From assembly GCF_000189635.1 (NCBI RefSeq), contig NW_002476457.1, forward strand, positions 558,001 through 622,000: 64,000 nt of DNA. The letters run 5' to 3'. Below the pieces are notes generated by a model. It saw nothing but the letters and a program-made list of their open reading frames with translations. It did not search any database and was not told where the DNA came from. Positions within the stretch are counted from its first letter, which is position 1; each line of letters begins with the position of its first letter. Position numbers and translations under genes: made by a program. The DNA is from Tetrahymena thermophila SB210 (taxonomy: Eukaryota; Ciliophora; Oligohymenophorea; Hymenostomatida; Tetrahymenidae). This document shows positions 24,550-37,870 of the stretch, one piece after another.

Positions 24550-26881
24550 ATGTCTAAAAGGATTACAAGATCTGCTCACGTAGATTTACTAGAGAATATT
24601 AAAGCTGATTTACCTTCAAAGTAGCTGAAGAAATAAGATGAAAAGAAATAAACTAATAGTAAAACTAGATAAAAAGATGAGAATGTCATTTAAGATGATT
24701 AGGATTAAACTTAATCTTTGAGTGAACAAAATATAGATTAAAAAAATAAAGCTAAAAAGGGTAAAGAGACAAAAGAAGAAAAAGAGAAAAGAATAAAATA
24801 AGAATAGGAAGAGAAAAGGAAAAAAGAAGAAGAGGAAGAAAAAAGGAAAGAGGAGGAGGAGAAGAGTTTTATCGATGATTTTAAAAGAAAAAATAACCTA
24901 ATCAATACAAAAGATCATAAAGAAAGAATTGAAACATATTAGAATAAACTTTATTCAGATAAAAAAAAGCAAAAGAAGGGCAATGTATAAGATGAACAAG
25001 AAGAAGAAGAAGTTATTGATCTTGCAGAAAATAAAGTCAAAGGAAAAGTTGGATTGATAAATTTAGGAAACACTTGCTTTATGAATTCTGGTAAATACTA
25101 TTAAATATAATCACAAAATTAAATTAGTAGAAAACTAAAAATGAATATAATTTTATTTACAAATAGCACTTTAATGTTTAAGCAACTTATAACCATTGAC
25201 CGATTATTGTTTGCAGAATAAGGAAGATAATGAAATTAATATTTAAAATCCTATGGGTTCTGGAGGTGTTGTAATAAAAGCATTTGCAAATCTTGTGAGG
25301 TAATTAATATTAAACTTATTTTTTTTATGTATTTATAAATCATATTAATTATAGTAATTTATATAATTAAAAAATTAAATTAATATTTATAACCAGACAA
25401 ATATGGAATTAAAAAGAAGATTCAGTCAGTCCTGATGAATTCTTAAGAGTTATTTCTTATTTCAATAAAATAGTAAATAAAATCAATTTTATTTTATATT
25501 TTCCTTTAATAATTTGTTATAAATTTTTTATTTAAAAGATTTTTTTTTTTGAATTGGAATAATTTTTTCTACCTTTTAAAAGACTTATTTTTTTAAACAT
25601 TCTTAATAAATTGTATTTATTTGTTATTTATTATTAAAATAAAAGTATTCTTCAGGTAGATAACAAGACTCTTAGGAGTTTTTACTTTATTTGCTCGATC
25701 AAATTCATGAGGTAATTTGTATAATAGCTATTTAATTATTTTTAATTATGTAAATTTTGCTATTTAAATCAAGGATTTAAACAGAGTTGAAAAGAAACCA
25801 TATGTTGAACAAAAAGAATATTTTAAAAACTTAAATCAGAAAGAATTAGAAAAGTTAGCAGCTGATTCTTGGGGAGATTATTTAAAAAGAAATAAGAGTG
25901 TCATAGTAGATTTATTTTAAGGATAACTCAAAAATACACTAAAATGCTTAAAATGTAAAACAGCTAAGTATTAATTTGAACCTTTTATGTATCTGACAGT
26001 ACCCATTCCTTAAAAAGCTGAAAATGAAATAAACATTTAAGATTGTATTGAATAATTCACAGAAAAAGAAATACTGGATGGAGATGAAAAATGGTAATTA
26101 ATTAATTTTAAAAATTATTAATTATAAATTTAAATACCCTATTTTCATAAAAGCATACGTTAAATTTAATAGCTAAATTTATAAATGTTTAAGTAATCAA
26201 TATTAAATCTTATTGATGTATTGATTATATTAAATCTGTTTAGATTAATTATTGTTAAGGCTAAATAGAATTATCTAAAATGACAAACAAAATTATTTAA
26301 ATTTAATAATTTTAATTTAAAAAGGTTCTGCCCTGAATGTAAAGATTTCTAAAAGTCTGAAAAGAAAATAGATTTGTGGAAATTACCTCCTATTTTAATG
26401 ATCTGTATGAAGAGATTTTAATATACTGCTTAATCAAAGAAAAAAATAACTACTAAAGTTTAATTCCCTGTTCAACATTTTGATATGAGCGAATTTATTC
26501 CAAAGACTTTATAAAAAGAAAAACCCATATATGATTTATTTTCAGTAATATCTCATAAAGGTTATTTAAATTTTGGGCATTACGTTGCCTACTGTAAAAA
26601 CTAAGAGGATAAGCAATGGTATTTATTTAATGATAGCAAAACTTCATTAATATAAGATCCTGAAGAAAATGTAATTATTAATTAATTTTTATTATATAGT
26701 TTATTTTTATTATTATAAATAATTTTTCTATTATATTTAGTTATATAAATTCTATATTAACTATTATATTAAATAGATTCCTAAGAAAGAAGCATATGTT
26801 CTTTTTTATTAAAAATCAACTCTCCAACTTATTAAAAGATAAACATTAGTTGAAAGTGTAAATTGGCCTCATAAAGTTTGA
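24550..26881 (+). CDS. Ubiquitin-specific protease (USP/UBP family, C19)
   Basis: Seven exons: 24550-25090, 25167-25299, 25397-25472, 25646-25711, 25774-26093, 26325-26670, 26777-26881. Sum 1587 bases, 528 residues, TGA stop. Residues 1 to about 165 are a Lys/Glu-rich, probably coiled and unstructured extension. The catalytic domain fills the rest. The Cys box GLINLGNTCFMNS has its nucleophile at about C176, the QQDSQEFLLYLLDQIHE helix follows, two CxxC pairs (CLKC, CPEC) form the zinc finger of the fingers subdomain, and the His box GHYVAYCKN has H464 with a later FND Asn/Asp. All catalytic residues are present, so it should remove ubiquitin from proteins in nucleus or cytosol. It resembles the compact USP type with a highly charged N-terminus. 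The exact orthologue is uncertain. Confidence 0.93.
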
Positions 26882-27659
26882 TTTAAAAAATATATTAATT
26901 AATAATTATTAAATTATCATTGATTTACTCTATAATTTTTATGTAACTTGCATTATTATACTCAATTGATTATCCGCTTTCTCTACTTTTAAATAACAGA
27001 ATTTAATAGATCCAATTAATTTTAATGATACTGTATTCAAATTTTTACAATCCACTCAAATTACCAATAAAATATTGGAAATATTAAATCAGTAGAATAA
27101 TCCAAACTGTTTTTTATATTTATTTGTACAAACACAAAATTTCAAATAGAAAATATTATTTTTTATACTTAGCAGTGCATTTAAAATAATCTCTCTGATT
27201 TCATGCAAAGTGATAAATAATTATAAAAAACTAAAAAGCATTTTAAACGGAACGTAGAATTAATTAATTGATATAGATTTCTGCTAATCAAAAGCAATTA
27301 ATAATTTATGCTGAAATTGTTTGTATATTAAATTAAAATATGATTAGATTGCAATTTAAATTGACATCATAAAGCTAGTTATCAGAAATCAATTATTATG
27401 AAGAGATTAATTATTTCTCAAAAAACACTATTTATTTAATTCATATATTTATATTATTTTCTTATATGACTTGCTCTATTATTAAACGAATAGTTAGTTA
27501 GTTAATTAGTTTTATAGTTATCACTCCTTTTTGAAATATAAGAAAGAGAAATTCAGCAAAAAGCATTAATTATTATTATATTATTAAATTAAGTTGAGTT
27601 TTGTTGATTTAAATAGAAAAAGCTTAAATTTGTAATAAAAAAGTCATCCGAAATTCAAA
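26882..27659. other. Intergenic spacer
   Basis: AT-rich, no gene seen. It contains a short TAGT/TTAG stutter near 27490-27515. Confidence 0.5.
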
Positions 27660-30600
27660 ATGTCACAAGAAGTTAAAATTGAAGCAAGCGGAATGTAGAT
27701 ATATTTAATAAATAATACGAGATTATATTTAAGTTTTTTGATAATACTTCATAAAATTTAAAAAGACTAACCGATGAGGACGAAGAAGACTTGTAACAAG
27801 ATCACCAAAATAATGAATGTAGTAAGTAGGTAAATCATGATGAATCCATTCAAAATGAAGAGACTAAGATTGAAACAAACGATGATAATTAAAATAAGAT
27901 GTAGGATGAATCTTCTTAGATGAATAAACATAATTTTACAAGCATCAGTAAATAAATCGAGGACTCTGATGATATAAATTTTCACGAAGAGAGCTATAAT
28001 AAGGAGTAGATTTTGTAGAACGATGATAGATATGAAGAAATTGAGTAGTAACACATGGCAACAGAAGAAGATTCAAATGCAAAAAGAAATCAAATATTCT
28101 CAAAAGAATAAATGAATAGATAATTATCGAATGCCATTATAGAAGCTTCATCGAATAGTAGCCAATTTACAATTTAATTTAGCAAAACTGATGAAGTTAA
28201 AACAAAAAAAAGCTGCTCGCAAGATGATTATGAAGTTTGCGATAACAATGTATCAAATACCTAGATGGATAGTATAAATAAATAATAATAATAAAGTGTT
28301 TCTGAAGCAAAGGACCAAGAAGAAAGTGACAAAGAAAAAAGTTAAAAAGCTAAATAGGATGATGAAGAAGTAGAAGAGGAAGAAAAAACGGCAGAAGATT
28401 AAGTAAAAGCTAATAATAAATGTAACATTTATGAATAAAATAATTAGGCTAGTGAGCAGAGTTAAGAGTTATTTGATTAAAGTTAATAAAATACCAATAC
28501 AGAGCACAAGTAGTTGCATAAAGAGGAGTTTGGACATTAAATTGGTTAAAATTAAGCCTTCGACCAAAAGTCTCCAGCCCAAAATACTGAAATTATACAA
28601 AGAAATTAAAAAAAAGGTAGTATTATGATAGACCATTAAGTTGAAGATTCAATGTTTCATATTGAGAATAAAAATAATAATGGAGATGGGAAAAGTAGTA
28701 GCGCAAGCGATAACGGTGAAGAAACAATACAAAATTTTAATGAAAATTAGATACCTGAACATTTGAGAATGATGAAAAATAAGTCAAATGATTGTGAAGT
28801 ATATAATAAGAGTGGAGGGAATTTCTGGGTATCTAATATGCTTCAGATAAATTAACATTAAAACGACCATCCGCTTTAAAGCAGTGGTGGAATAGTTATT
28901 GTTGGCGGAGGTACCAATAGCGATAACTATTCTTATAATTCTCCTGAAATTATCAATGCAGCAAATGAGAAAAAATCATCAACACCAGATATTATTGAAA
29001 TGAACTTCACATCATCTAATCAAACTAATTCTTTCGGTTTTTCCAAGCTAAGTGTTGAAAAAATATCAAACAAAAATGATAATAATTAGAATAGTAATAG
29101 TAATAACAATAATAACAATAATTAACTGAGTTAACTTAATGCTAATGGAATGTTGAGCATTGACTCTAAATAATTCAGTGGAAGCAACTCCTATGAATTA
29201 AATTACTCAATAAAGATGATGCACAGTTCAAATGACCCCACAAGTATAGACGATAGCAAAAGGATTATTAAACAATTCCAAAGCGATTAAGATGATTAAT
29301 AGGTAGCCAGCGAAGAACATAATTGTGAAATTATTCTTCAGCAGGATCCAACATCTGATTTTAGTAAGCATCTTTTCCAAGCTAGAGCTGATACTTTTCA
29401 ATAAAAAAATAACACAGTCGCTTCAAAGCAATTCAACTAAACTAGTAAAGAGTAAAAAGACACATAAAAAAAGATACAAAAAAATGATTATTATATTGTG
29501 AGTTCAGATATCTAATCAGAAGATTAATCAAAAGTAGAACAAACTGATAATTTTAATAGAGAGAAAAAAAAATCCTTAGTAAAAGGGCAGGAAGAAACAT
29601 AAAAAAAATAAAGTTATGAAAAAATTTTTTAGACCTAAAAGGTAAGTTAAAATTAGCAAAGTGCAAATGAGCTATTTGCTAATTTCTTTAACTAATCAAC
29701 AAATATTAAATATGAATCTGACCAAGCAAATTTTATCTAAACTGAGCAGCAATAGTATACAATGACTGGTAGAAATAACGAAACATAAGCCTTTGCAAAT
29801 TTAAAAAGCGAAGAAAGTGCTCACCATTTCGATAATACCAAAGATAATAAAAACCTCCAAGAAATTTAAATAAGATCTATCTAATTAAATGATAATTCTA
29901 ATTTATCGATTGATAATTAACAAGAAAACTCCTTAAAAACGAATTTAGGCTAACTTTAGAAGAAAAAAAATAATTAACAAAATAAATTTAAAAAAAGTGA
30001 AAGACCTTAATCCTAACAAGACCACTCAAAATAAAATCTTTAAAGTAAATTATTTATTTTTTTAATAAGTTGAGATAATTAAATTTCAATTTAATATTTA
30101 AAAATAACCTTAAAATTAAGTAGAAATTATGAAATATCATAAATTTTAATTAAATTTATGAATTATTTTTTACTTTATTTTATTGATAATAGCTTAGAAA
30201 TATTAATTGATAATTATTAAAAAATATAATTTATTTCCTTAAAATTATTTAGAAGCTTTAAAGATGGTTTAAAATAATTTTTAATAACCAAAATTTATTA
30301 GATTGATTTTAAAATTTATTTGATATTTTTCTTTTTCAAATAAAACCAATTAATTTTTATAACACTTATTTAAAAAAATAGAAATAGATTAAGATAATCC
30401 AGGAAATGTAGATGTAAATGCTAATGAAAGCACTGATACTTATTAATAAAATTCTTCAGTAATTCAATCTAGAAGAGCTCTTGAACGTGTTAATGTATTT
30501 TACAAGATTTTCATCATCTTTAATTGTGTTTTGTATGGATACATAATACCTCAGCAATTATTGCCTTAAAGTGTACCTAAGCAACTTATTTCACTCTATT

Positions 30601-33600
30601 TAATTATATGGGTTTTTGCTTCTTGTTGTATAAAAAAGGAGGTTAATTTTGATTTTTCTATATGCTATAGAGTAGGACTAAGTGCTGCTAATTTTTTTAT
30701 CTCTGAATCACATTCTTATTTTTATTCAAATTTACTAAATATTTTATTTTTCGGGTAGTTTTTATTTTCTTTGTGGAGTTTGAGAGCTCTTTCAATTAGA
30801 ATAAGAAGTATCACTGATGTTATACAATCTTCCTTCAAGCCTAATTTAGAAATTTTTGGATTTTTAGTTATTTTGATTTTGCTCTTTAACATAAGTTTTA
30901 ATGTGTTCAACTTAACTGAACTATCACCAAAGGGTATATACTCATTTAGCTCAATTGAGTATTTTAGATATTATGTATTAACAATCTACACAAGTGGATC
31001 TAAAATTGACTCTAATAATTATGAAAATGGATACAATTTATCTCAGCCTTAAATTTATTTCGCGTTTGCTTGTGCTTTAGTGTGTCTATTTTTCTTAAAA
31101 TTAGTTGTTGAGAATCTCTTAAGCATAGTTTAGAAAGTTAGCTAAGAGCAATATTATGAATATGTAGGTACTCATTTTAGTTTAGGTAGATTTGCAATCT
31201 TTAAAGATAACGATAACATGAACAATCTTTATAACAATAAACCTTTATACTCAATAATTTAAGGGATTTCTATTATTGCGTATTCTGTCTATTATTATTT
31301 GGATAATACTTAGGATAGTTTTAGATTCTTTAGTTTCTTTTTCATATTTTATGAAATAGTAATTGATAAATTAATGTCAAATGCCATCTCTATTTTTAAG
31401 AATATTCTTTATATTCTTGTGATGTTTAATCCTAGCTACTACCGTTTGTTCGCTATATTTATATTTTATGGAATATGCTCTCACATGACGTTCTTTACTG
31501 CAGTTTCTACTCATTTAGCAACTCTCCTACTAGATTTTACTGTTATCGTATTCTTCAACTTCGTTATTTATCATGCATATATTGATTGCAACTCATCCAG
31601 TGCTATTTCTCCATACATACCTCTTGCTTTGATGTTCTTCTTTTTTTAGCCAATGCTGAAAGGAATGATGCTCAGATATTCAGAGATTTTCGAAATTGAA
31701 GAGGATGAAGAGGCAATTTTAAGCACTTTAGGCACTTAATTTGGATAAGCCAAATAGCCAATTTAGCAAGGAGGCGAAAATTATGATAATTTTGAAGACG
31801 AAATCGATTTATAAGATGATTCAAGAACTTAAGATAGATAAGTTCTAAATAATTAATCTGTAAATCCTTATTTGGATTAATCCATTTAGAGAAACTTTAT
31901 TCAAAATCATTCAAGCAATAGAAGCCAAGACACGAAGTCTTTTTTCTTGTTTTCTAGAAGAAATTGCCTAAGAGTAGCATGCCTAAAATTAGTTAATTCG
32001 GTATTATTTTGTTAAATGACATCTATGTTGTATCTGCTAATTTCTGTAAAAGAAATTTTTTACTTCTTATGCTCTGCTTTTTCAATAAATTACCATAACG
32101 ATTTTAATGTTATAGTTTCTTACTTTGAGAAATTCGTAGAACCTCCTCTGTTCGCGCTGATTATTCTTATTAATAGTATTAGTTATGGCTTGCTTTTCGA
32201 TAGAAAATCATACTTGCTAAAATCACTAAGAAATTTGATATTTTTTTGCATATGTCTCATTGCTTATGGCATCTAGCCATTCTTTTAAAATACTTATTTT
32301 GGGTTTCTTAGAGTTATTTTTTTAATGTACCTGATACCTTTTGGTATTAAAAGACTTGCTGATATTATTTAAGCCATATCACATTCAAAGAAAGTTTTAC
32401 TTTAAATCTTATTTATTTTCTTATCCATTTATCTGATATTTGTCCTTTTCGTCTAACCTTCAATAAAAAATTAATCAGACTATGTAATTCTATTCATTAG
32501 CTAGTTGCTCTATCTCTTTTCAGTCAATTTCTTTGTGAGTATAATTCTAGTAGAGTATTCCAAGCAATAGTTAAAATACCAGAATCCAAACATAATCTGG
32601 ACCTCAATAAAATAAAAAATAGCTAACCACAAATTCAATTTCTATTTTATTAAATCAAGAAATATAAATCAATAAGCTTCAATTTTTCATAGATTTTTGA
32701 AAAGTAAATGGCATAATTTTACTGTTTCTTTAGTGACAGGATTGTTCTATCTTTCTCTTTTTCTTATTGGCATAGTAGAAGAGTATTTACCATAAGATGA
32801 GTATTTATATTTAACAGTAGAAAATTACTAACTGAAATCTATAGCTATTTAAGGTTTCTCTTGTTTAATATTCCTCTATTGCTTAATGCATACTCATGTT
32901 TACTACAATACTCCTTTCTCCTCTTTAACAACTTTAAATAAGGTAAAAATAATTCATTTTTTTTAATTAATTGAACTAATCTTTAAAATTTTTTTATAAA
33001 ATCCATTAGACTCTTTTAGCCCAGTCACTGATTCTTTCGCTAATTTTCGTTATTAACATTTTTTCAGATGTGCTTAAGAATGAAAACTTACAAATTCAAT
33101 TTTTGTTATAGCTTCCTATGCTTTTAAGGACTAAGTATATGTTTCCTATCATTAAATTTAAAAAGTAAATTTTTAGGTAAGCTCTTCTCACATTTACAGT
33201 ATCTCTGACCACTATAGTTTGCTTATCTTACTATTTAGAAAATTCAAGCAAAAGCATAATTGAGTATTTGCTCATGATTTTCAACCTTAATCCTAATTAT
33301 TTTTTAATTGATTAATCTTAAGGTTATAAAAATATTTTGTATTTAATAATTATTTATTCGTGCAACGGCATTTTAAACACTGTTATCGTTTTAGATATCA
33401 TCCGAAAATTTGATTTAAATGAATCAGCTTAAGCTAAAAACAAATATAAGCAGATTGTAGCAATTTTCGAGAGTACTTGGGATAAATATAAATTTTCTTA
33501 GAATGGCTCTTTGATGAAAGTATCTAATCTCATCTACTTCTTAGTAAAATTTGATGCAACAAGTAATATTTATACACTATATAATAAATCTTAATAATTA

Positions 33601-34291
33601 ATATTTTTGTTTTAAAATTAGTGGAAGAAGAAGAGCAAATAAGGTAAAGCAATAAAAAGAAAAAGGTATCAAAACTGCAATATCAGAAAAGGATTATGAA
33701 TATGAAGATTAAGATAAATGAAGATTCATGTCTTTACTACAAAGATCTGCTCTTTTATTTAATTAGCGAAAAGTTTAATAGAATTCAAACTGATCAAAAC
33801 TATTGTTATGGCTCAATGTCTTCTTTCAATAATATGAATTCTTCCATTTTCTCGAATTGTACTGCAGAAGTAAATTAACAGAAAATGAATAAAATAAACT
33901 AAAAAAGTATTAACTTACATATTAATATTAATAGGAACTAGAACTTTCACAACTCAGCTAAAGAAGAAGATGGAAAGTCTATAATCCAATTAAAAATCAT
34001 GTAATTTAATTTATTCTAATCAAAAAACAAATTAAATTAATTTATTTTTTTATCATACATAAATATTAGCTTTATGCAACTCTGGCTTTGTAAGCATGGA
34101 AAAAGTATACAGATATCGTATTGAATTCTAAAAATGGAGAAAAAAGCATTTTTGATGAAACCACAGAAGAATAGTAAAAAAAAGATTAATATGAAGAGGA
34201 GGAGGAAGACAGTATATTCTTCGATCCTAATATCGTGCCACCTGAAACCATTTAATAACAATCTTTAAGATCAAATTTTGAAACAAAATGA
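27660..34291 (+). CDS. Large polytopic membrane protein with acidic Q/N-rich N-terminus
   Basis: Seven exons: 27660-27694, 27766-30044, 30388-32942, 33010-33562, 33622-33869, 33935-34000, 34070-34291. Sum 5958 bases, 1985 residues, TGA stop. The frame is continuous only with these introns, including a 35-base first exon. Residues 1 to about 775 are low complexity: Asp/Glu-rich, then Gln, Asn, Ser and Lys-rich, with an Asn run near 29080-29125 and one Gly patch (IVIVGGGT). From about 790 to 1800 there are about twenty hydrophobic segments, broken by a charged loop near 31690-31950 and shorter loops. The C-terminus is basic, then strongly acidic (EEEEEDSIFFDPN). This fits a channel, transporter or scaffold in a membrane with a long disordered cytosolic arm. 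I recognise no signature motif and do not name a family. The exon joining 30044 to 30388 is the least certain link; without it there would be two genes. Confidence 0.7.
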
Positions 34292-35108
34292 ATGATATAA
34301 ATTATATTTAACAATCAATTAATTTTATTGGTTTCAGGTTTTATATTTGTCTTGTTGTTTAAAAATTTAATTAAATTCTTTTAGCAATAAATTATTTATT
34401 TTTATTGAAATTTAAAGTAATATTTTTTATCATTTTAAAAATCTATTATTAATTTAAAATATTTATAACAAAATAAATTTATATAAAGATTATTGATATT
34501 ATCAGATTTTTAAAAATTTTTTTTAGATAAAAACTTCCTTTTTTTGAATAAATTAGAAATTTTTTTTAATCATGAGATAATTGATATAATCAGATTTTTT
34601 AAATCTGTCTTTTGAATAGACACAGTTTTTTTATTCTTATAATAAATGAAGTAAGTAATGAGTGAGCTATGGTAAAATGATAATTAATTATGTTAATTTT
34701 TTTTTAAATAATCAAATTTACAAAAATAAACAAAATCTTGATGTAAAATTGAAAGAAAAGTATAAAAAAATAATTGAATTCGTGGTCTCACTCAATTTTA
34801 TATTTTATAGATTAATTAGACAAAAAAAAATTAATAAAACACGCAAAATGTCTTTGTTTAATAAATTAAATTTATAAAATAATAATAATATTAAAAGAAG
34901 AGTAAAAAATAAATTATTAATTTATTTAAACCTTTAAAAATTAAAATAATCTATTTTTATTTACCAAATATACGTTTAATTCACCAAATATATATTTAAT
35001 TAGATATAATTATTTGTGCATTTATTGCTCTAAAATAAAATAAAAGTTAAATGAAGCCAGATCTAATAACAAAGATGGATGAATAGATATATAGATAACT
35101 TTTAAGCT
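34292..35108. repeat. Spacer with array-type flank repeat
   Basis: No gene. The part from about 34565 to 35105 is repeated, with changes, downstream of other array genes: 37540-37870, 41905-42230 and 47385-47980 all carry the same succession (CACTCAATTT-type block, ACAAAATGT..TTTAATAAATTAAAT block, CACCAAATATA block). It is the 3' flank of the subfamily I genes. Confidence 0.65.
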
Positions 35109-37297
35109 TCATTGTAAAGAATCTAATATTCTTAAATCTGTTTCACTTATTTCTTGGTTATCCTAAATTCTTTTAAAGAAAAAATGTATGTATTTTTCTT
35201 ACATGCTACTGTCGCTTAAAATAGAATACTACTCTTCGAAAAAGCTCATTTCTTTATTTTAAATTGAAATATTATTATTAAATATTTATTAATTTTTTAC
35301 TATCAGGTTCTTTCTAAAAATCTGAAGATAATCCAACTAGCTATAATATAGCCAACTAATCCTTACTCAGTAGAATTAAAGCTGCTTTCTTTAAAAATGT
35401 AATATCTCTATAGAGCTGCAATACATCTAAGCTTTAATTAATATAGTCATCTATTGCGCGCTTGTCATTTTAGCCTAATCCTTGGGATTACTAGTAATCA
35501 CTTACCTTAAAACACCTTTTTAAATGAAATTTTAAGAATTATTTAAAAAAAATAAAAATACTTCATTTTAAATATTTTGTTTTGAATATTTTTCAATACA
35601 GACTAGCATTTTATTGCTTTAATTTTTTTAAAGTAATATTCCTCAACAAAATTCTTCCTTTTAATCTTTTCTGTTTATAAAATAGTGTCCTATCGTTAGC
35701 CTTCTGAATAAATGCTATCTCTTTTCTTAAAATGAACAGGTTTACTCAATGTTTTAAATAATGATTCTGATTCTTAGCTTGATTCTTAAGATTTCAAATT
35801 ATTATTTTCAAAAGTACTTTAAATTTAATAGTTATCTTTTAAACTATTTTATTTCGATAACTGTGAATTTGCTAATTTTTTTTTCTTTTAAATCCTCCTC
35901 TATTAGCTTTTTAAACCGATTTCTTGATTAAATATACTTTTAACTCTTTTCTTTTTCGCTACTTACAACTTTTATTCAGCTAACTCAAATGAGGTAAATC
36001 TATTATTTTTATATATAGGTGAATTTAAAGGTGGCTAAATTTGATTTATAGGTGATTAATTATGGCTACTATTAATTGATTTTATTAATTTAGTATCAAA
36101 GGAAGGTATAAAAATCTCATAAACGCTATCTACTTACAGGTCTTCTTCTCGTTCTTCTATTCTATTTTAATCGAATTTCATTTAATTTTTAAAATAATTA
36201 TCATCCTTTTTATCTAGAATTTTACTTTCTTTTAATATATTCTAATATGTGCCAAGAAACATATTCTATAACATAAGAAGAAAAATTTCTTGTCTCATCA
36301 GCCTCTAAGCAAAATTTCTTCCTAAAAAACCTAAGCACATCAAAAGTGCTAAAGTGCTGTTACACTAAGCAAGTATTTATGGAAAAGTTGAATATTAAAT
36401 TTGTATTACCTAAACAATTTCATCCATCTGAATAGTAAATTACAAATAAGCAGTCTAACCAACATTTTAGATCATAGATTCTCTACTTTAGCTAAAATTT
36501 TGTATATCATATGATATAGGAGAAGAGAAAGTGCTCTCAGATTGAATTATAGCTCCTTGTTTGAGCTGAGTGATCTACTTTTGAGTTTTAAAAGTGTACA
36601 ATTGAAATTAATCCCCTTACATATATACATATGAATTCCTGTAGTTTGTTTAAATTGCTTATGATGTAGTATTATATTAAGAGGTTAAGAATTTCAAACG
36701 GAGATTAGCATAAGGGTTATTAACAACAGAGTTAATTTCTGTTTATTTGGCACAATTATCAGGAATAAATTCTTTGAACATATCTGTGTCTTAACATTAA
36801 TATACAAACATGTAAATGTATGAAGATATGTTATCTTAGGTGCTTAAGGTTAATGAGTAGTTTTTAAGGTTAGAAAAATCCAAACAGTTAAACCCTTAAA
36901 GCTTGGCGCTACTACATTTAGTATAATTTAAAGGTATCATTGAATAATCGCTTCCATTTTAGTAAGAGAAAAAAGGAACATATACTAAATATGTCTTATT
37001 TTATTACTCTTATAAATCATCAAGATTGAGATTAACTCCATACTCATATTTAAATCCAAAGAGGTCATTTTAAAGGTCAACAGAGATTGTTTCTTCTGAA
37101 ATAAAACTTTAAGATGAGTAATTTGGGTTAATTTGATTATTAAAATACAAATAAAATAAATATGATGAGTATATGAGCATGACTACTATTAGACATATTG
37201 ATAAAATTGCTCCAGATAAACTACCTTTTCTTTTAGTATTAATCCCAAAATGGAATTGGAAAGGAGATGAGAAAATATCTATTTTGGAAAAATCCAT
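35109..37297 (-). CDS. Ciliate-type membrane protein, subfamily I copy 1
   Basis: Three exons on the minus strand: 35600-37297, 35301-35505, 35109-35251. Sum 2046 bases, 681 residues, TGA stop. The N-terminus starts MDFSKIDIFSSPFQF, then a basic KRKG and one membrane segment at about 29-54 ending near NQINPNYSSQSF. A roughly 300-residue region follows with aromatic, Asn and Tyr-rich sequence. A second hydrophobic segment (STLALLMCLGFLGRNFA) comes next, then a basic Ser/Gln/Lys-rich tail with a conserved helical block near the end (DVLQLYRDITFLKKAALILLSKDQ). The large loop would be outside or lumenal and the tail cytosolic. The ...DIFS..FQF....KRKG opening is a pattern I associate with a large, uncharacterised ciliate family; function unknown. 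Confidence 0.8.
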
Positions 37298-37870
37298 GTT
37301 CAGTTTGTTTGATACTTTATGTAGAAGTTTGTTCTTATTATTCTTTTGTTGGTTGGTTGTTTATTTTTTTTATTCTTTATTTTACAATTAATTTAAATAT
37401 ATTAGTTTTTGCAAAATAGTAACAACCCTCCTTTAATTTCTTGAAATCAATAAAGTTAATTAATAAAACTTTCAAATTTCAATACCTGGATTAGCTATAG
37501 TCCCTCTGAGGGTAGAGCTATTATTTTATCATATATTTCATGGTCTCTCTCAATTTAACATTTTTTATTATAAATTAATTAGACAAAAAAAATGAATAAA
37601 ACATGCAAAATGTTTTTGTTTAATAAATTAAATATATTAAATAATAATAATATTTATGAAAGAGTAAAAAATAAATTATTAACTTATTTAAACCTTTAAA
37701 AATTAAAATAATCTATTTTTATTCACCAAATATACATTTAATTCACCAAATATATATTTAATTAGATATAATTATTTGTGCATTTATTGCTCTAAAATAA
37801 AATAAAAGTTAAGTGAAGCCAGATCTAATAACAAAGATGGATGTATAGATATATTGATAACTTTTAAGCT
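37298..37870. repeat. Spacer with recurring TAGCTATAG..GAGCTATTATTTTATC block
   Basis: No gene. It holds an upstream block (CAACCCTCC..TTTAATTTCTTGAAATC, near 37421-37455) also seen at about 40189-40219 and 44540-44575, and a junction block at about 37490-37560 that recurs at 41850-41920. From about 37540 on it is the subfamily I 3' flank. Confidence 0.6.

Noticed and set aside
27767-28054. Minus-strand hydrophobic ORF
   Set aside because: Antisense to the acidic N-terminal arm of the large membrane protein gene; antisense of Asp/Glu codons gives Leu/Ile/Phe.
34037-34261. Minus-strand 74-residue ORF
   Set aside because: Lies antisense to the last exon of the 27660-34291 gene.
37173-37391. 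Plus-strand ORF over the start of a subfamily I gene (also at 44298 and 50040)
   Set aside because: Antisense to the conserved N-terminal exon; recurs only because the array gene recurs.
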